Source: Veillonella sp. VA139 (lineage in GTDB: Bacteria > Bacillota > Negativicutes > Veillonellales > Veillonellaceae). From it: a stretch of DNA of 64,000 nt. A model generated the notes under the pieces. The model made no database searches. It had not been told where the DNA came from and worked only from the letters and a program-made list of their open reading frames with translations. Both the position numbers and the translations under genes were made by a program. This document shows, piece after piece, positions 56,400 to 64,000 of this stretch. Numbering within the stretch: the first letter of the stretch is position 1; each line of letters opens with the position of its first letter. The stretch covers positions 62,001 to 126,000 of the forward strand of contig NZ_RQVL01000003.1 in NCBI RefSeq assembly GCF_003992005.1. The letters are read 5' to 3'.

Positions 56400-56600
56400 A
56401 TGATTGATGTAAGAGGACTATCTTGTCCCGAACCCGTTATTATGGTACAAAAAGCAATGGCATCAGATGACAGTGAATATACTGTACAATCTGACTCCAA
56501 AACCGCGGTAGAAAATATTACTCGATTTGTAGTAGCTCAAGGATATACAATTGTATCTAAAGAGGAGAACGGTGAGTATATTCTCACTATCACAAAATAG
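56400..56600 (+). CDS. TusA/SirA-like sulfurtransferase (YedF-type) protein
   Basis: This 66-residue small cytoplasmic protein has the TusA fold. The conserved acceptor cysteine is in VRGLSCPEPVIM. Only the TusA domain is present; the second DsrE-like domain of some YedF proteins is missing. It probably carries persulphide or selenide from YedE or the desulfurase to the molybdenum hydroxylases. AGGAGG precedes it. Confidence 0.92.
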   Translation: MIDVRGLSCPEPVIMVQKAMASDDSEYTVQSDSKTAVENITRFVVAQGYTIVSKEENGEYILTITK

Positions 56601-56601
56601 T

Positions 56602-56850
56602 ATGGAATATGTAGCAACGTTTTATTCTCACTTTGGGGCTATCCAATTTGAACAATTTTGTAAGCAAGCATCGATTGCGGTGCACTTACAACCTGTTCCA
56701 AGGTGGCTAAGCTCCTCATGTGGCACATGTGCCATATTCCAAGTGGATCTGTGTATTGTGGAGAACATTCCTGAAGATATTTTAGAGGATATAGAACAGG
56801 TTGTAGAAAAACAAGCAGAAGGGTATAAAGAAGTCTACACAAGTGGGTAA
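56602..56850 (+). CDS. DUF3343 putative Se/S carrier protein
   Basis: This 82-residue protein matches DUF3343. It starts YVATFYSHFGAIQFEQF and has the signature PVPRWLSSSCGTC, with paired cysteines that could carry selenium or sulphur. The annotated ATG is one base after the TusA-like stop and has no separate ribosome binding site, so it is probably translated by coupling. It ends the selenium-handling operon. Confidence 0.88.
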   Translation: MEYVATFYSHFGAIQFEQFCKQASIAVHLQPVPRWLSSSCGTCAIFQVDLCIVENIPEDILEDIEQVVEKQAEGYKEVYTSG

Positions 56851-57122
56851 ATGATATCTGTGATATATCTGAAGTAAATACATTAGGCATATATAACGTA
56901 TTCTCTAACAGCGTGGATTCATCAGCATTAGAAATCGTTTGTATATGCCTATTTTCTTTTACTATCTATGGATATGGAATAGATGATAGTATATAAAAAG
57001 TAACGTTATATGGGGTGTAGTTATCATAAACTATAAGAAGTATCATATATAAATCATATACCAAAGAGGGCTATACATGATACAATAAGAATATAGATGT
57101 GTTGTAGTAAGGAGGTATAAGT

Positions 57123-57911
57123 ATGCTTATGTTTATGCAAGTGCAACAGCCTAAAACAGTAGAAGAGGCACATGCACTCATGGTGAAGCAAAAGATGGCG
57201 CCTGTCTTAGCAGGTGGTTGTTGGACACGATTGGGAAATCGTAAATGGCCTATGGTAATTGACTTGTCTGAATTAGGTCTCCGTTATATTGAGGAGGACG
57301 AAACGGAATACCGCATTGGCGCCATGGCTACACAACGGGATGTAGAGGTATATGAACCATTTAAAACATTCTGTAGAGGAGTGCTCCCAAAAGCTGTGAA
57401 AGATATTTTAGGTGTTCAATTCCGGAGTATGGCTACTATGGGGGGATCGGTAGCAGCGAAATTCGGATTCTCTGACATTATTCCTGCCTTATTAGCATTG
57501 CGAGCAGAGGTGCGTTTGTTTGAAGCGGGCCGTATGCCCATAGAACAATACTTAACCTATGGAACAAGAGATTTATTGCTTGAAATCATTGTACCAAAAC
57601 AAGAAGTACCGGTAGGGATTGAAGCATTGCGGAAATCGATTTCAGATTTTCCTTATTTAACGGGCTCTGTTCGATTAGATGATCAAGGCTACTCCGTATA
57701 TATTGGTTGTCGACCAGGAAAACCAGCATTAGCAGCAAAAGCTTGCCAGGTAATCAATGAAAAAGGATTAGATGCTTTGGATGAAGCGGTAACCTTGATT
57801 CAAGAGGAATTATCCTTTCAAAGTAACTCACATGCAGGTGCAGAGTATCGCTTAGAGATGGCAAAAAACATGTTTAAACGATTGGTAAAAGAGGTGGCAC
57901 AATGGAAATAA
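57123..57911 (+). CDS. Molybdenum hydroxylase FAD-binding subunit
   Basis: This 262-residue FAD subunit is of the xanthine dehydrogenase/CO dehydrogenase type. FAD-contacting segments are VLAGGCWTRLGNR near the N-terminus and RSMATMGGSVAAKFGFSDIIPALLAL near residue 100, which replaces the usual GNxxNASPAGD with a related pattern. The C-terminal CO-dehydrogenase-flavoprotein domain follows. It is the first gene of a second, three-subunit hydroxylase. AAGGAGG precedes the start, and a 272-base spacer without clear genes lies upstream. Confidence 0.92.
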   Translation: MLMFMQVQQPKTVEEAHALMVKQKMAPVLAGGCWTRLGNRKWPMVIDLSELGLRYIEEDETEYRIGAMATQRDVEVYEPFKTFCRGVLPKAVKDILGVQFRSMATMGGSVAAKFGFSDIIPALLALRAEVRLFEAGRMPIEQYLTYGTRDLLLEIIVPKQEVPVGIEALRKSISDFPYLTGSVRLDDQGYSVYIGCRPGKPALAAKACQVINEKGLDALDEAVTLIQEELSFQSNSHAGAEYRLEMAKNMFKRLVKEVAQWK

Positions 57912-58357
57912 TGTTACAAGTGAACGGAGTGAAACGAAAAGTTCTCATCGAAACAGATGAAATGTTATTGGAAACATTACGTAACTTAGGCTTTTATAGT
58001 GTGCGTTGCGGTTGTGATACGACAAATTGCGGTCTATGCACTGTATGGGTAGATGGAGATCCTATGTTGTCTTGTGCGTATCCAACTTTCAGAGCGGTAG
58101 GTCACGAGATTACTACCCTAGAAGGCGTAGCGGAAGAGGCGGCTCATTTAGCGGATTGTTTGGCTGAAGAAGGGGCTGATCAATGTGGCTACTGTACAAC
58201 AGGTATGATGATGAGTGCCATAGCCTTAAGCCGTAAATATCCAAATGCTACTGATGAGGAAATTAAAGCTTACCTAAACAATAATTTATGCCGTTGTACT
58301 GGATATGAATCTCATATGCGGGGGATTCGTAAGTTTTTAGGAGGCAGAACACTATGA
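57902..58357 (+). CDS. Molybdenum hydroxylase [2Fe-2S] subunit
   Basis: This 151-residue ferredoxin-like subunit has four cysteines of the plant-type cluster in RCGCDTTNCGLC and LSCAYP. The C-terminal cluster motifs are DQCGYCTTGMM and NLCRCTGY. It moves electrons between the Mo and FAD subunits. It overlaps both neighbours (10 and 4 bases), giving stoichiometric expression. Confidence 0.95.
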   Translation: MEIMLQVNGVKRKVLIETDEMLLETLRNLGFYSVRCGCDTTNCGLCTVWVDGDPMLSCAYPTFRAVGHEITTLEGVAEEAAHLADCLAEEGADQCGYCTTGMMMSAIALSRKYPNATDEEIKAYLNNNLCRCTGYESHMRGIRKFLGGRTL

Positions 58358-60636
58358 AACACTTAGGACAAAGTTACAAGAAAAAAGACTCTACAACGAT
58401 TTTGAGTGGTAAAGCAGCCTATACAGAAGATTTTATTCCTTCTAATGCATTGTGTATTAAAGTGCTTCGTAGTCCTCATGCCTTTGCTAAAATTGTAGAT
58501 ATCAATATTGATGCCGCTTTAAAAGTACCCGGTGTGGAAGCGATTTATACCTACAAAGATGTGCCACAGACTAGATTTACCTTAGCTGGTCAAAGTTATC
58601 CAGAACCATCTGCATACGATATGTTGATTTTAGATCAAGTGGTTCGCTATGTGGGGGATGAAGTAGCCCTAGTGGTAGCTGTGGATGAACGGACAGCATT
58701 GAAAGCGATGCCTCTCATCAAAGTAAAATATGAGATCTATGAACCAGTTTTGGATATTCATACAGCCATCGATCATCCTAGCATCATTCACAATGAAGAT
58801 GATTTCCACTATAACTTCCCAGTAGGGGGAGACCCTAAGCGAAATATTGCTTGTTCCTATAGCCATGTAGTAGGTGATTTAGAAGCAGAATTGGCGAAAT
58901 GTGATTATGTAGTAGAAGAGTCTTACTTTGACCAAGCTACTTTACAATCGGCGATGGAAACCTTTAGAACATTTGCTCATATTGACCAATTCAACCGTCT
59001 TGTTATCACAAGCTCTACGCAGGTTCCATTTCATATTCGTAGACATGTGGCACGTGCTTTGGGGCTTTCTGCAGCTCAGATTCGTGTTATCAAACCTCGT
59101 ATTGGTGGTGGTTTCGGATCTAAACAAACAGGTTGTACAGAAATGTTCCCTGCTTTTGTAACATGGAAGTTGAAAAAACCATCCTATATCGTATACGATC
59201 GTCATGAAGCGAATAACTGCTCCACTAGCCGACACGCACGGGATTGGAAGATCCGTGTAGGTGCCACAAAAGATGGTATTATCCAAGTGATCGACATGGT
59301 GGCTGTATCCGATGCTGGGGCTCATGGTACGCACGCATTGACTACTTTCACAGCAGGGGAACATAAATCCTTGCCACTATATAATAAAACGAAAGCCATC
59401 CGCTATGAGTCCAATGTGGTGTACACGAATCATATGCCAGGCGGTGCATTCCGTGGGTATGGCGCTACAGAAGCCTTGTGGCCGCTGGAGTGTGCCATTA
59501 CGAAATTGGCTCATAAGATGGGCGTAGATGAAATCGAGCTACGTTTAAAAAACTTAATTGATGTAGGTGAAACTGCACAATCCTTCCATCCAGGGGAAAT
59601 TTTGGAATCTGGTTTGTTAAAAGAAGCTATCCAAAAAGCGAAAGAAATGTCCAACTGGGACAATCGTCCAAAATCATGGAAAATAGATGACCGCCATATG
59701 GGTGGCTTAGGGGTAGCCCTTGCTTTCCAAGGGTCTGGGATTGCCAATATTGATTCTGCATCGGTAGAAGTGCGCATGCTTGATGACGGTACGTATATGT
59801 TATTTACTGGCTCTACAGATATGGGTCAAGGTTCCAATACGGCGTTGGCACAAATTGCTTGTGAAACTTTGGGATGTCCAATGGATATGATGGTTGTGTA
59901 TGAAGCAGATACTGACGTAGTACCATTTGACCCAGGTTCCTATGCATCGAGTACGACCTATGTGACAGGGACTGCTACGAAACTAGCTTGTGACGAGTTG
60001 AAAGAAAAAATCTTGCAAGAATTTGGTCGTCTAATGGAAGTGGATCCAAGTACACTTTCCTTTGATGGGGAAAAAGCGTGGACTGAAGATGGGTCTAAAA
60101 CGATGACTACCAAAGAGTTAGCACCGAAACTTGTATCGGGACCGAAAGGTCATTATTTAAGTGGTATGGCTACTTGGGGTAGTCAAACATCTCCGCCTCC
60201 TTTCATGGTAGGCATTGCAGAGGTGAAAGTAGACCTTGAAACTGGTAAAGTAACGCCTGAAAACTATTATGCTGTGGTTGACTGCGGTACGATTGTGAAT
60301 AGAAACCTAGCCACTGTACAAACAGAAGGTGGTATAGTACAAGGTATCGGTATGGCATTGTATGAAGAGATTCGTTATTCTTCTCGTGGGGTATTAGAAA
60401 CAAACAATTTCATGCACTATAAATTACCAACACGACTAGATACTGGTAATGTTCATGTAGACTTTGTGGAATCCTATGAACCAACTGGTGCCTACGGTAT
60501 TAAATCCATTGGGGAAGTTGTTATCAATACATCTTGTCCAGCTATTCAAGGAGCTATCTTGAACGCTACAGGTGCTGAGGTCACTACATTGCCAATGATT
60601 CCGGAACGTGTGTATAAGGCATTACAAGAAAAATAA
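58354..60636 (+). CDS. Molybdenum hydroxylase large (molybdopterin) subunit
   Basis: This 760-residue catalytic subunit of the xanthine dehydrogenase family has GGGFGSKQ, GGAFRGYGATE and STDMGQGSNTALAQ as cofactor-binding segments. The base-catalyst glutamate is in IKSIGEVVIN. It lacks the Fe-S domains, which are supplied by the preceding gene, unlike the fused enzyme at 49801-52350. The substrate may be xanthine, hypoxanthine, nicotinate or another purine-like ring. Position next to yqeC and yqeB indicates a selenium-dependent enzyme. Confidence 0.93.
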   Translation: MKHLGQSYKKKDSTTILSGKAAYTEDFIPSNALCIKVLRSPHAFAKIVDINIDAALKVPGVEAIYTYKDVPQTRFTLAGQSYPEPSAYDMLILDQVVRYVGDEVALVVAVDERTALKAMPLIKVKYEIYEPVLDIHTAIDHPSIIHNEDDFHYNFPVGGDPKRNIACSYSHVVGDLEAELAKCDYVVEESYFDQATLQSAMETFRTFAHIDQFNRLVITSSTQVPFHIRRHVARALGLSAAQIRVIKPRIGGGFGSKQTGCTEMFPAFVTWKLKKPSYIVYDRHEANNCSTSRHARDWKIRVGATKDGIIQVIDMVAVSDAGAHGTHALTTFTAGEHKSLPLYNKTKAIRYESNVVYTNHMPGGAFRGYGATEALWPLECAITKLAHKMGVDEIELRLKNLIDVGETAQSFHPGEILESGLLKEAIQKAKEMSNWDNRPKSWKIDDRHMGGLGVALAFQGSGIANIDSASVEVRMLDDGTYMLFTGSTDMGQGSNTALAQIACETLGCPMDMMVVYEADTDVVPFDPGSYASSTTYVTGTATKLACDELKEKILQEFGRLMEVDPSTLSFDGEKAWTEDGSKTMTTKELAPKLVSGPKGHYLSGMATWGSQTSPPPFMVGIAEVKVDLETGKVTPENYYAVVDCGTIVNRNLATVQTEGGIVQGIGMALYEEIRYSSRGVLETNNFMHYKLPTRLDTGNVHVDFVESYEPTGAYGIKSIGEVVINTSCPAIQGAILNATGAEVTTLPMIPERVYKALQEK

Positions 60637-60662
60637 GTCGAGTAAGCAATAGGAGAGTCAAG

Positions 60663-61418
60663 ATGAGTGATAGGAAGTACTGGGAATCCTTACTAGAACC
60701 GGGGATACTTGCTGTCGTAGGAGCTGGTGGTAAGACAACAGTTGTATCTAAATTAGGTGCTGTGGCAGTCAGTCTAGAGCGACCAGTGGTGGTGACGACG
60801 ACAACAAAGATGGGGTCTGAACAAGTGGCTCCTTGGAACCCCTACTATGGGGATGACGTAACACTGGGTGAGTCTCATATTGTTGAACAAATGAAACGTG
60901 GTCAGATGGGGTCTTGGTTCCAAGCAGTAGCCGGGCATAAAGTAGTAGGACTAGATCCGGAATTACTAGATACATTACATGAGCGACATCCAGATTGGTC
61001 CATTGTTGTTGAGGCAGATGGGGCGAAAACCAAGTGGTTGAAAGCCCCTAAATCTCACGAACCGGTGATACCGACTAAAACGGTAACCACTATTGCAGTA
61101 GTGAATATGCAGGTCCTAGGCAAACCGCTCACAGAGGCCTATGTGCATCGCATAGAAGAAGTGCAGGCTATTATGGATATCCCACTAGGGGATAGAATCA
61201 CTCCAGAAGGAGTTGTAAAACTATTAAGGCACGACAATGGTATCTTTCAATATGCTCAGGGGAAACGAATTGTGTTCTGTACAGGATGCGATACGGTAGA
61301 CTCAACAGTGGTGGATGCATTTTTACAAGCCTTACAATCCCTTCCATTACACAAAGTAGTATTAGCTAATGGATATGGTGAAAATTGTTGTATACAAAGG
61401 ATACTAACATGGCAATAG
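60663..61418 (+). CDS. yqeC: Selenium-dependent hydroxylase accessory protein YqeC
   Basis: This 251-residue protein has a P-loop-like GAGGKTTVVSKLG near residue 19, followed by VVTTTTKMG. The central SIVVEADGAKTKWLKAP is diagnostic of the YqeC family. YqeC is found in organisms with selenium-dependent molybdenum hydroxylases and is thought to act in maturation of the labile selenium cofactor. It overlaps the next gene by ten bases. Confidence 0.92.
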   Translation: MSDRKYWESLLEPGILAVVGAGGKTTVVSKLGAVAVSLERPVVVTTTTKMGSEQVAPWNPYYGDDVTLGESHIVEQMKRGQMGSWFQAVAGHKVVGLDPELLDTLHERHPDWSIVVEADGAKTKWLKAPKSHEPVIPTKTVTTIAVVNMQVLGKPLTEAYVHRIEEVQAIMDIPLGDRITPEGVVKLLRHDNGIFQYAQGKRIVFCTGCDTVDSTVVDAFLQALQSLPLHKVVLANGYGENCCIQRILTWQ

Positions 61419-62062
61419 GTTGTGTATTATTAGGGGCTGGACAATCGAAACGTATGGGATGTGCCAAGCAATTATTGACCTATCAAGGACAGACGTTGCT
61501 AGAGATTGCTCTCTCTAAGTATGGCGGGATACAACCGCTAGCGGTTGTCATTGACCCACGTATGGGTGTGGAAGATATGGTGCGTAAGGTGCAGGGGATT
61601 CCTGTTTTTAATGAGGAACCACAACTAGGGCAAGGTACATCTATCCGATTGGGAGTTGAAGCCTTGTTACAATGGGAACGCACACAGAAGGATCGCCTAG
61701 AGGCAATTGTATGTGGTGTGATCGACCAACCTCTATTGGATGGACAAGTCATTGACGACTTGTGTAATGCTTTCAGAGACATAGGCGACGAGAAAGCCAT
61801 TGTACAGCCACAGTATGGACCGCATCAAGAGCGAGGTAATCCCGTAGTGTTTGGTAGACATTGGGCGGATGCGTTACGATTGATTCCGGGCGATATGGGG
61901 GGACGTGTCATTTTGCGAGGTGAAGGTTCTCCTCATGTTACCTATGTATGGCTTGAAAGGCAACGTATTATGCATAGTGGTATTGATATTGATACGAAAG
62001 AAGACTATGACCGTATTGTGAGCGAAGGAGGACGTTATGAAACCAATGATTTTAATCCGTAG
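61409..62062 (+). CDS. MocA-like molybdopterin nucleotidyltransferase (YgfJ type)
   Basis: This 217-residue NTP-transferase has the signature LGAGQSKRMGCAKQLL. Later motifs are GVIDQPLLDG and GNPVVFGRHW. Relatives attach CTP to molybdopterin to give the dinucleotide cofactor used by xanthine-dehydrogenase-type enzymes. An upstream TTG frame was rejected because AAAGGA lies before this ATG. It overlaps yqeC and yqeB, so the three are probably one translational unit. Confidence 0.9.
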   Translation: MAIGCVLLGAGQSKRMGCAKQLLTYQGQTLLEIALSKYGGIQPLAVVIDPRMGVEDMVRKVQGIPVFNEEPQLGQGTSIRLGVEALLQWERTQKDRLEAIVCGVIDQPLLDGQVIDDLCNAFRDIGDEKAIVQPQYGPHQERGNPVVFGRHWADALRLIPGDMGGRVILRGEGSPHVTYVWLERQRIMHSGIDIDTKEDYDRIVSEGGRYETNDFNP

Positions 62063-62840
62063 CGGTGGAGATGTAGCATCTGGTGCTGTGTATCGATTGT
62101 GGCGGGCAGGGTATCCTGTGGTGATTAATGAAATTGCCATTCCTACCATGATTCGTAGAGAAGTGTCTTATGGAAATGCGGTGCATCGTGGGGAAATGAT
62201 TTTAGAGCGTTTGCGCTCACGTCATGTACCCTTACAAGATGTGACAAAATTACTAGAGAGTCGTGAAGCAATTCCTGTTGTCACTGAGCCCTATGAAACC
62301 GTATTAGCTACGATACAACCAACCATCGTGGTGGATGCAATCTTGGCGAAGCGAAATGTAGGCACCAAAAAAAGTGATGCTCCTTTAGTCATTGGATGCG
62401 GTCCTGGATTCAATGCTGGCAAGGATGTACATGTTGTAGTTGAAACTATGCGTGGTCATACCTTGGGACGATGTATTTATGAAGGACCAGCATTAGCTAA
62501 TACAGGGATTCCGGGCAATGTGGGAGGCTATACTCATGAGCGAGTAATAAAATCCCCAACGGATGGTCTATTTGTAGCGAAGAGCCATATTGGAGATCAA
62601 GTAGAGGCAGGTTCTATCATAGGCTATGTAGAGGATGTACCAGTGCATGCAAAAATTACCGGCACTTTACGAGGTATTTTAGCATCTAATATATTAGTAA
62701 CGAAAGGCTTTAAATTAGCGGATGTGGACGCACGATGTGAAGAGAGCCATTGCTTTACTATATCAGATAAAGCATTAGCTGTCGGCGGTGGTGTGATGGA
62801 GGCCATCACTGCTTGGGAATATGAGCAGATAAAGGAGTAG
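62037..62840 (+). CDS. yqeB: EF2563/YqeB-family selenium-dependent molybdenum hydroxylase system protein
   Basis: This 267-residue protein of the YqeB family begins LIRSGGDVASGAVYRLWRAG. It has an internal glycine-rich VIGCGPGFNAGKDVHVVVE and a biotin-carrier-like C-terminal half (DGLFVAKSHIGDQVEAGSIIGYVED). The family is a marker of selenium-dependent molybdenum hydroxylases. The biochemical step is unknown. It has a strong AAGGAGG site within the previous gene. Confidence 0.92.
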   Translation: MKPMILIRSGGDVASGAVYRLWRAGYPVVINEIAIPTMIRREVSYGNAVHRGEMILERLRSRHVPLQDVTKLLESREAIPVVTEPYETVLATIQPTIVVDAILAKRNVGTKKSDAPLVIGCGPGFNAGKDVHVVVETMRGHTLGRCIYEGPALANTGIPGNVGGYTHERVIKSPTDGLFVAKSHIGDQVEAGSIIGYVEDVPVHAKITGTLRGILASNILVTKGFKLADVDARCEESHCFTISDKALAVGGGVMEAITAWEYEQIKE

Positions 62841-62844
62841 TACC

Positions 62845-63570
62845 ATGAATCTGATTGATATTGCGCAAGAACGTATGGCAAAGGATGAATCATCGTTGAT
62901 TGTAACGATATTATCTGGAGAGCGACAAGGCGATAAAGTGATGTATAGCCATACTGGCGACGTGGTATATGGCAATGCCATTGAAGGCTTTACAGTACCT
63001 CAAAGTATAGAACCACAATTATTTTCTATTGAAGATATGGAATGTTTCCTACAACCTGTAGTAAAAGATCCAGAAGTCCTCATTCTAGGGGCTGGTCATG
63101 TAAGCCGCTGTGTGGCTGACCAATTTTTATTCATTGGTTGCGGTGTCACCGTCGTTGATGACCGAGCGGAATACTTACAAGAAAACTTTTTTGACTCTCG
63201 TGTAAAACGAGTACATTTAGATTTTAAATCATTACAGGATAACTTGAATCTTCATTCGTATACGGGCATAGTGGTAGTCACTAGAGCTCATGAGTTCGAT
63301 AGCATATGCTTGCACCAAGTGCGACATGTGTTGCCAACCTATGTGGGTGTCATGGGTAGCCATAAACGTATTTTCCATGCTTTTGAGGTGTTAAAAGAAG
63401 AAGGTTGGACACAGCAAGAACTAGATATGTTATATGGTCCTATTGGCTTAGATTTAGGAGCCCAAACACCAGAAGAGATAGCACTATCCATCGTAGCAGA
63501 ATATATGGCAGTGTCTTATCGTAAGCAAGGTGGTTTTTTATCGAAAAAGAGGTATACACATGAAGTATGA
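62845..63570 (+). CDS. XdhC Rossmann-domain protein
   Basis: This 241-residue protein contains the C-terminal half of XdhC. A Rossmann motif VLILGAGHVSRCVADQF (about 80) is followed by VTVVDDRAEYLQ, GVMGSHKRI and the terminal GLDLGAQTPEEIALSIVAE. XdhC inserts sulphurated molybdenum cofactor into xanthine dehydrogenase. The partner XdhC_CoxI domain is encoded by the next gene, so the usual two-domain protein is split here and its gene order is reversed. Confidence 0.9.
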   Translation: MNLIDIAQERMAKDESSLIVTILSGERQGDKVMYSHTGDVVYGNAIEGFTVPQSIEPQLFSIEDMECFLQPVVKDPEVLILGAGHVSRCVADQFLFIGCGVTVVDDRAEYLQENFFDSRVKRVHLDFKSLQDNLNLHSYTGIVVVTRAHEFDSICLHQVRHVLPTYVGVMGSHKRIFHAFEVLKEEGWTQQELDMLYGPIGLDLGAQTPEEIALSIVAEYMAVSYRKQGGFLSKKRYTHEV

Positions 63571-63874
63571 GTTTATTGAGTATTTACAACAACATAAGGA
63601 AGATACATTAGCAGTGACAACGATTTTAAATACCCACGGATCTACTCCACGGAAAGCGGGCACTACTATGATTGTACATCCTGATGGATCAATCTTTGGT
63701 ACTATTGGAGGTGGTCGTGCGGAAAATGAAATTCGATTAAGTGCGATAGATGCATTGGAAAAGAAAGAACGTTTCCGTCGTATTTATGTGGATTTGAACG
63801 ATGATGTAGCGATTAAAGAAGGTATGGTTTGTGGCGGTAACATGGACGTACTCATCGAAACTTACTATGTATAA
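63560..63874 (+). CDS. XdhC_CoxI-domain protein (N-terminal half of XdhC)
   Basis: This 104-residue protein carries the XdhC/CoxI signature: THGSTPRKAGTTMIV, GTIGGGRAENEI, and the cysteine motif MVCGGNMDVLIE. In most XdhC proteins this part precedes the Rossmann domain in one chain. Here it follows as a separate gene overlapping by 11 bases. The start was chosen behind AGAGGT; a ten-codon longer frame has no site. A terminator follows. Confidence 0.9.
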   Translation: MKYEFIEYLQQHKEDTLAVTTILNTHGSTPRKAGTTMIVHPDGSIFGTIGGGRAENEIRLSAIDALEKKERFRRIYVDLNDDVAIKEGMVCGGNMDVLIETYYV

Positions 63875-63918
63875 CTACTAGGTTTACTAGAAAAAAATAC
63901 TAATATAGGATACAATAA

Positions 63919-63950
63919 AAGGGTACATGCATGAGCATGTGCCCTTATTT
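63919..63950 (+). terminator. Rho-independent terminator of the hydroxylase operon
   Basis: AAGGG, ACATGC pair with GCATGT, CCCTT around a four-base loop, followed by ATTT. Confidence 0.8.
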
Positions 63951-63976
63951 GTATTAGAAAGGATAGGAGATATTCT

Positions 63977-64000
63977 ATGCTGTTTCAATTACAAACTACA
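63977..64000 (+). CDS. Start of a gene leaving the window (partial)
   Basis: An ATG after AGGAGATATTCT opens a frame of eight codons (MLFQLQTT) that runs off the right edge. Product unknown. In related loci a selD gene would be expected nearby, but eight residues cannot show this. Confidence 0.4.

Overview
The window looks like chromosomal DNA of a low-GC, diderm member of the Negativicutes, most like Veillonella. The reasons are the codon use, the strong AGGAGG-type ribosome binding sites, Firmicute-style housekeeping blocks (tig-clpP-clpX-lon-engB), a glmS ribozyme, a short-chain prenyl synthase next to tatC, and a complete selenium-dependent molybdenum hydroxylase and purine-fermentation locus. 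Veillonella is a classical purine-fermenting anaerobe with a well-studied xanthine dehydrogenase. The genus is inferred, not proven.

Layout. 0-0.4 kb: end of the F1Fo ATP synthase operon, with an epsilon subunit that lacks the C-terminal domain. 0.6-6 kb: an aminotransferase, a RuBisCO-like protein, a WalJ-type metallo-hydrolase, rlmH, a tail-anchored coiled-coil protein and a CBS-pair protein. 6-18.6 kb: proteostasis and cell-biology genes (tig, clpP, clpX, lon, engB, prenyl synthase, tatC, PepSY protein, trmB, a SEDS protein, uraA). 18.6-21.9 kb: a gene-poor stretch with a tRNA-Ser, an HTH gene remnant, an MFS transporter, long nested palindromes and a 240-bp tandem duplication. 22-28.2 kb: UspA, a DUF2157/GDYXXLXY pair, an ArsR sensor, an AEC transporter and modABC. 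28.3-39.6 kb: glmS with its ribozyme, trpS, small envelope proteins, a polar amino-acid ABC transporter, another long nested palindrome, an RNase PH/RdgB fusion, speD and malic enzyme.

39.7-63.9 kb is one functional island. A YheO-type PAS/HTH regulator heads ygeX, ygeY, ygeW, a carbamate kinase, ssnA, ygfK, a dihydropyrimidinase, a fused Fe-S/Mo selenium-dependent xanthine dehydrogenase and a purine permease. Then come the selenium-handling genes (a CsdB-like NifS relative, YedE, a TusA-like protein, DUF3343). A second, three-subunit molybdenum hydroxylase follows, and then the cofactor genes yqeC, a MocA-like gene, yqeB and a split xdhC. Together they suggest purine import, hydroxylation by seleno-molybdenum enzymes, ring opening, and ATP recovery through carbamoyl transfer and carbamate kinase. 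The modABC operon about 12 kb upstream would supply molybdate. No selD lies inside the window.

The least explained signal is a family of at least four long discontinuous hairpins (18631-18821, 18810-18960, 21483-21818, 35880-36153). They share a conserved core loop, but their stem sequences differ from copy to copy while remaining paired. This pattern implies selection on a folded RNA or single-stranded DNA. I do not recognise the family.
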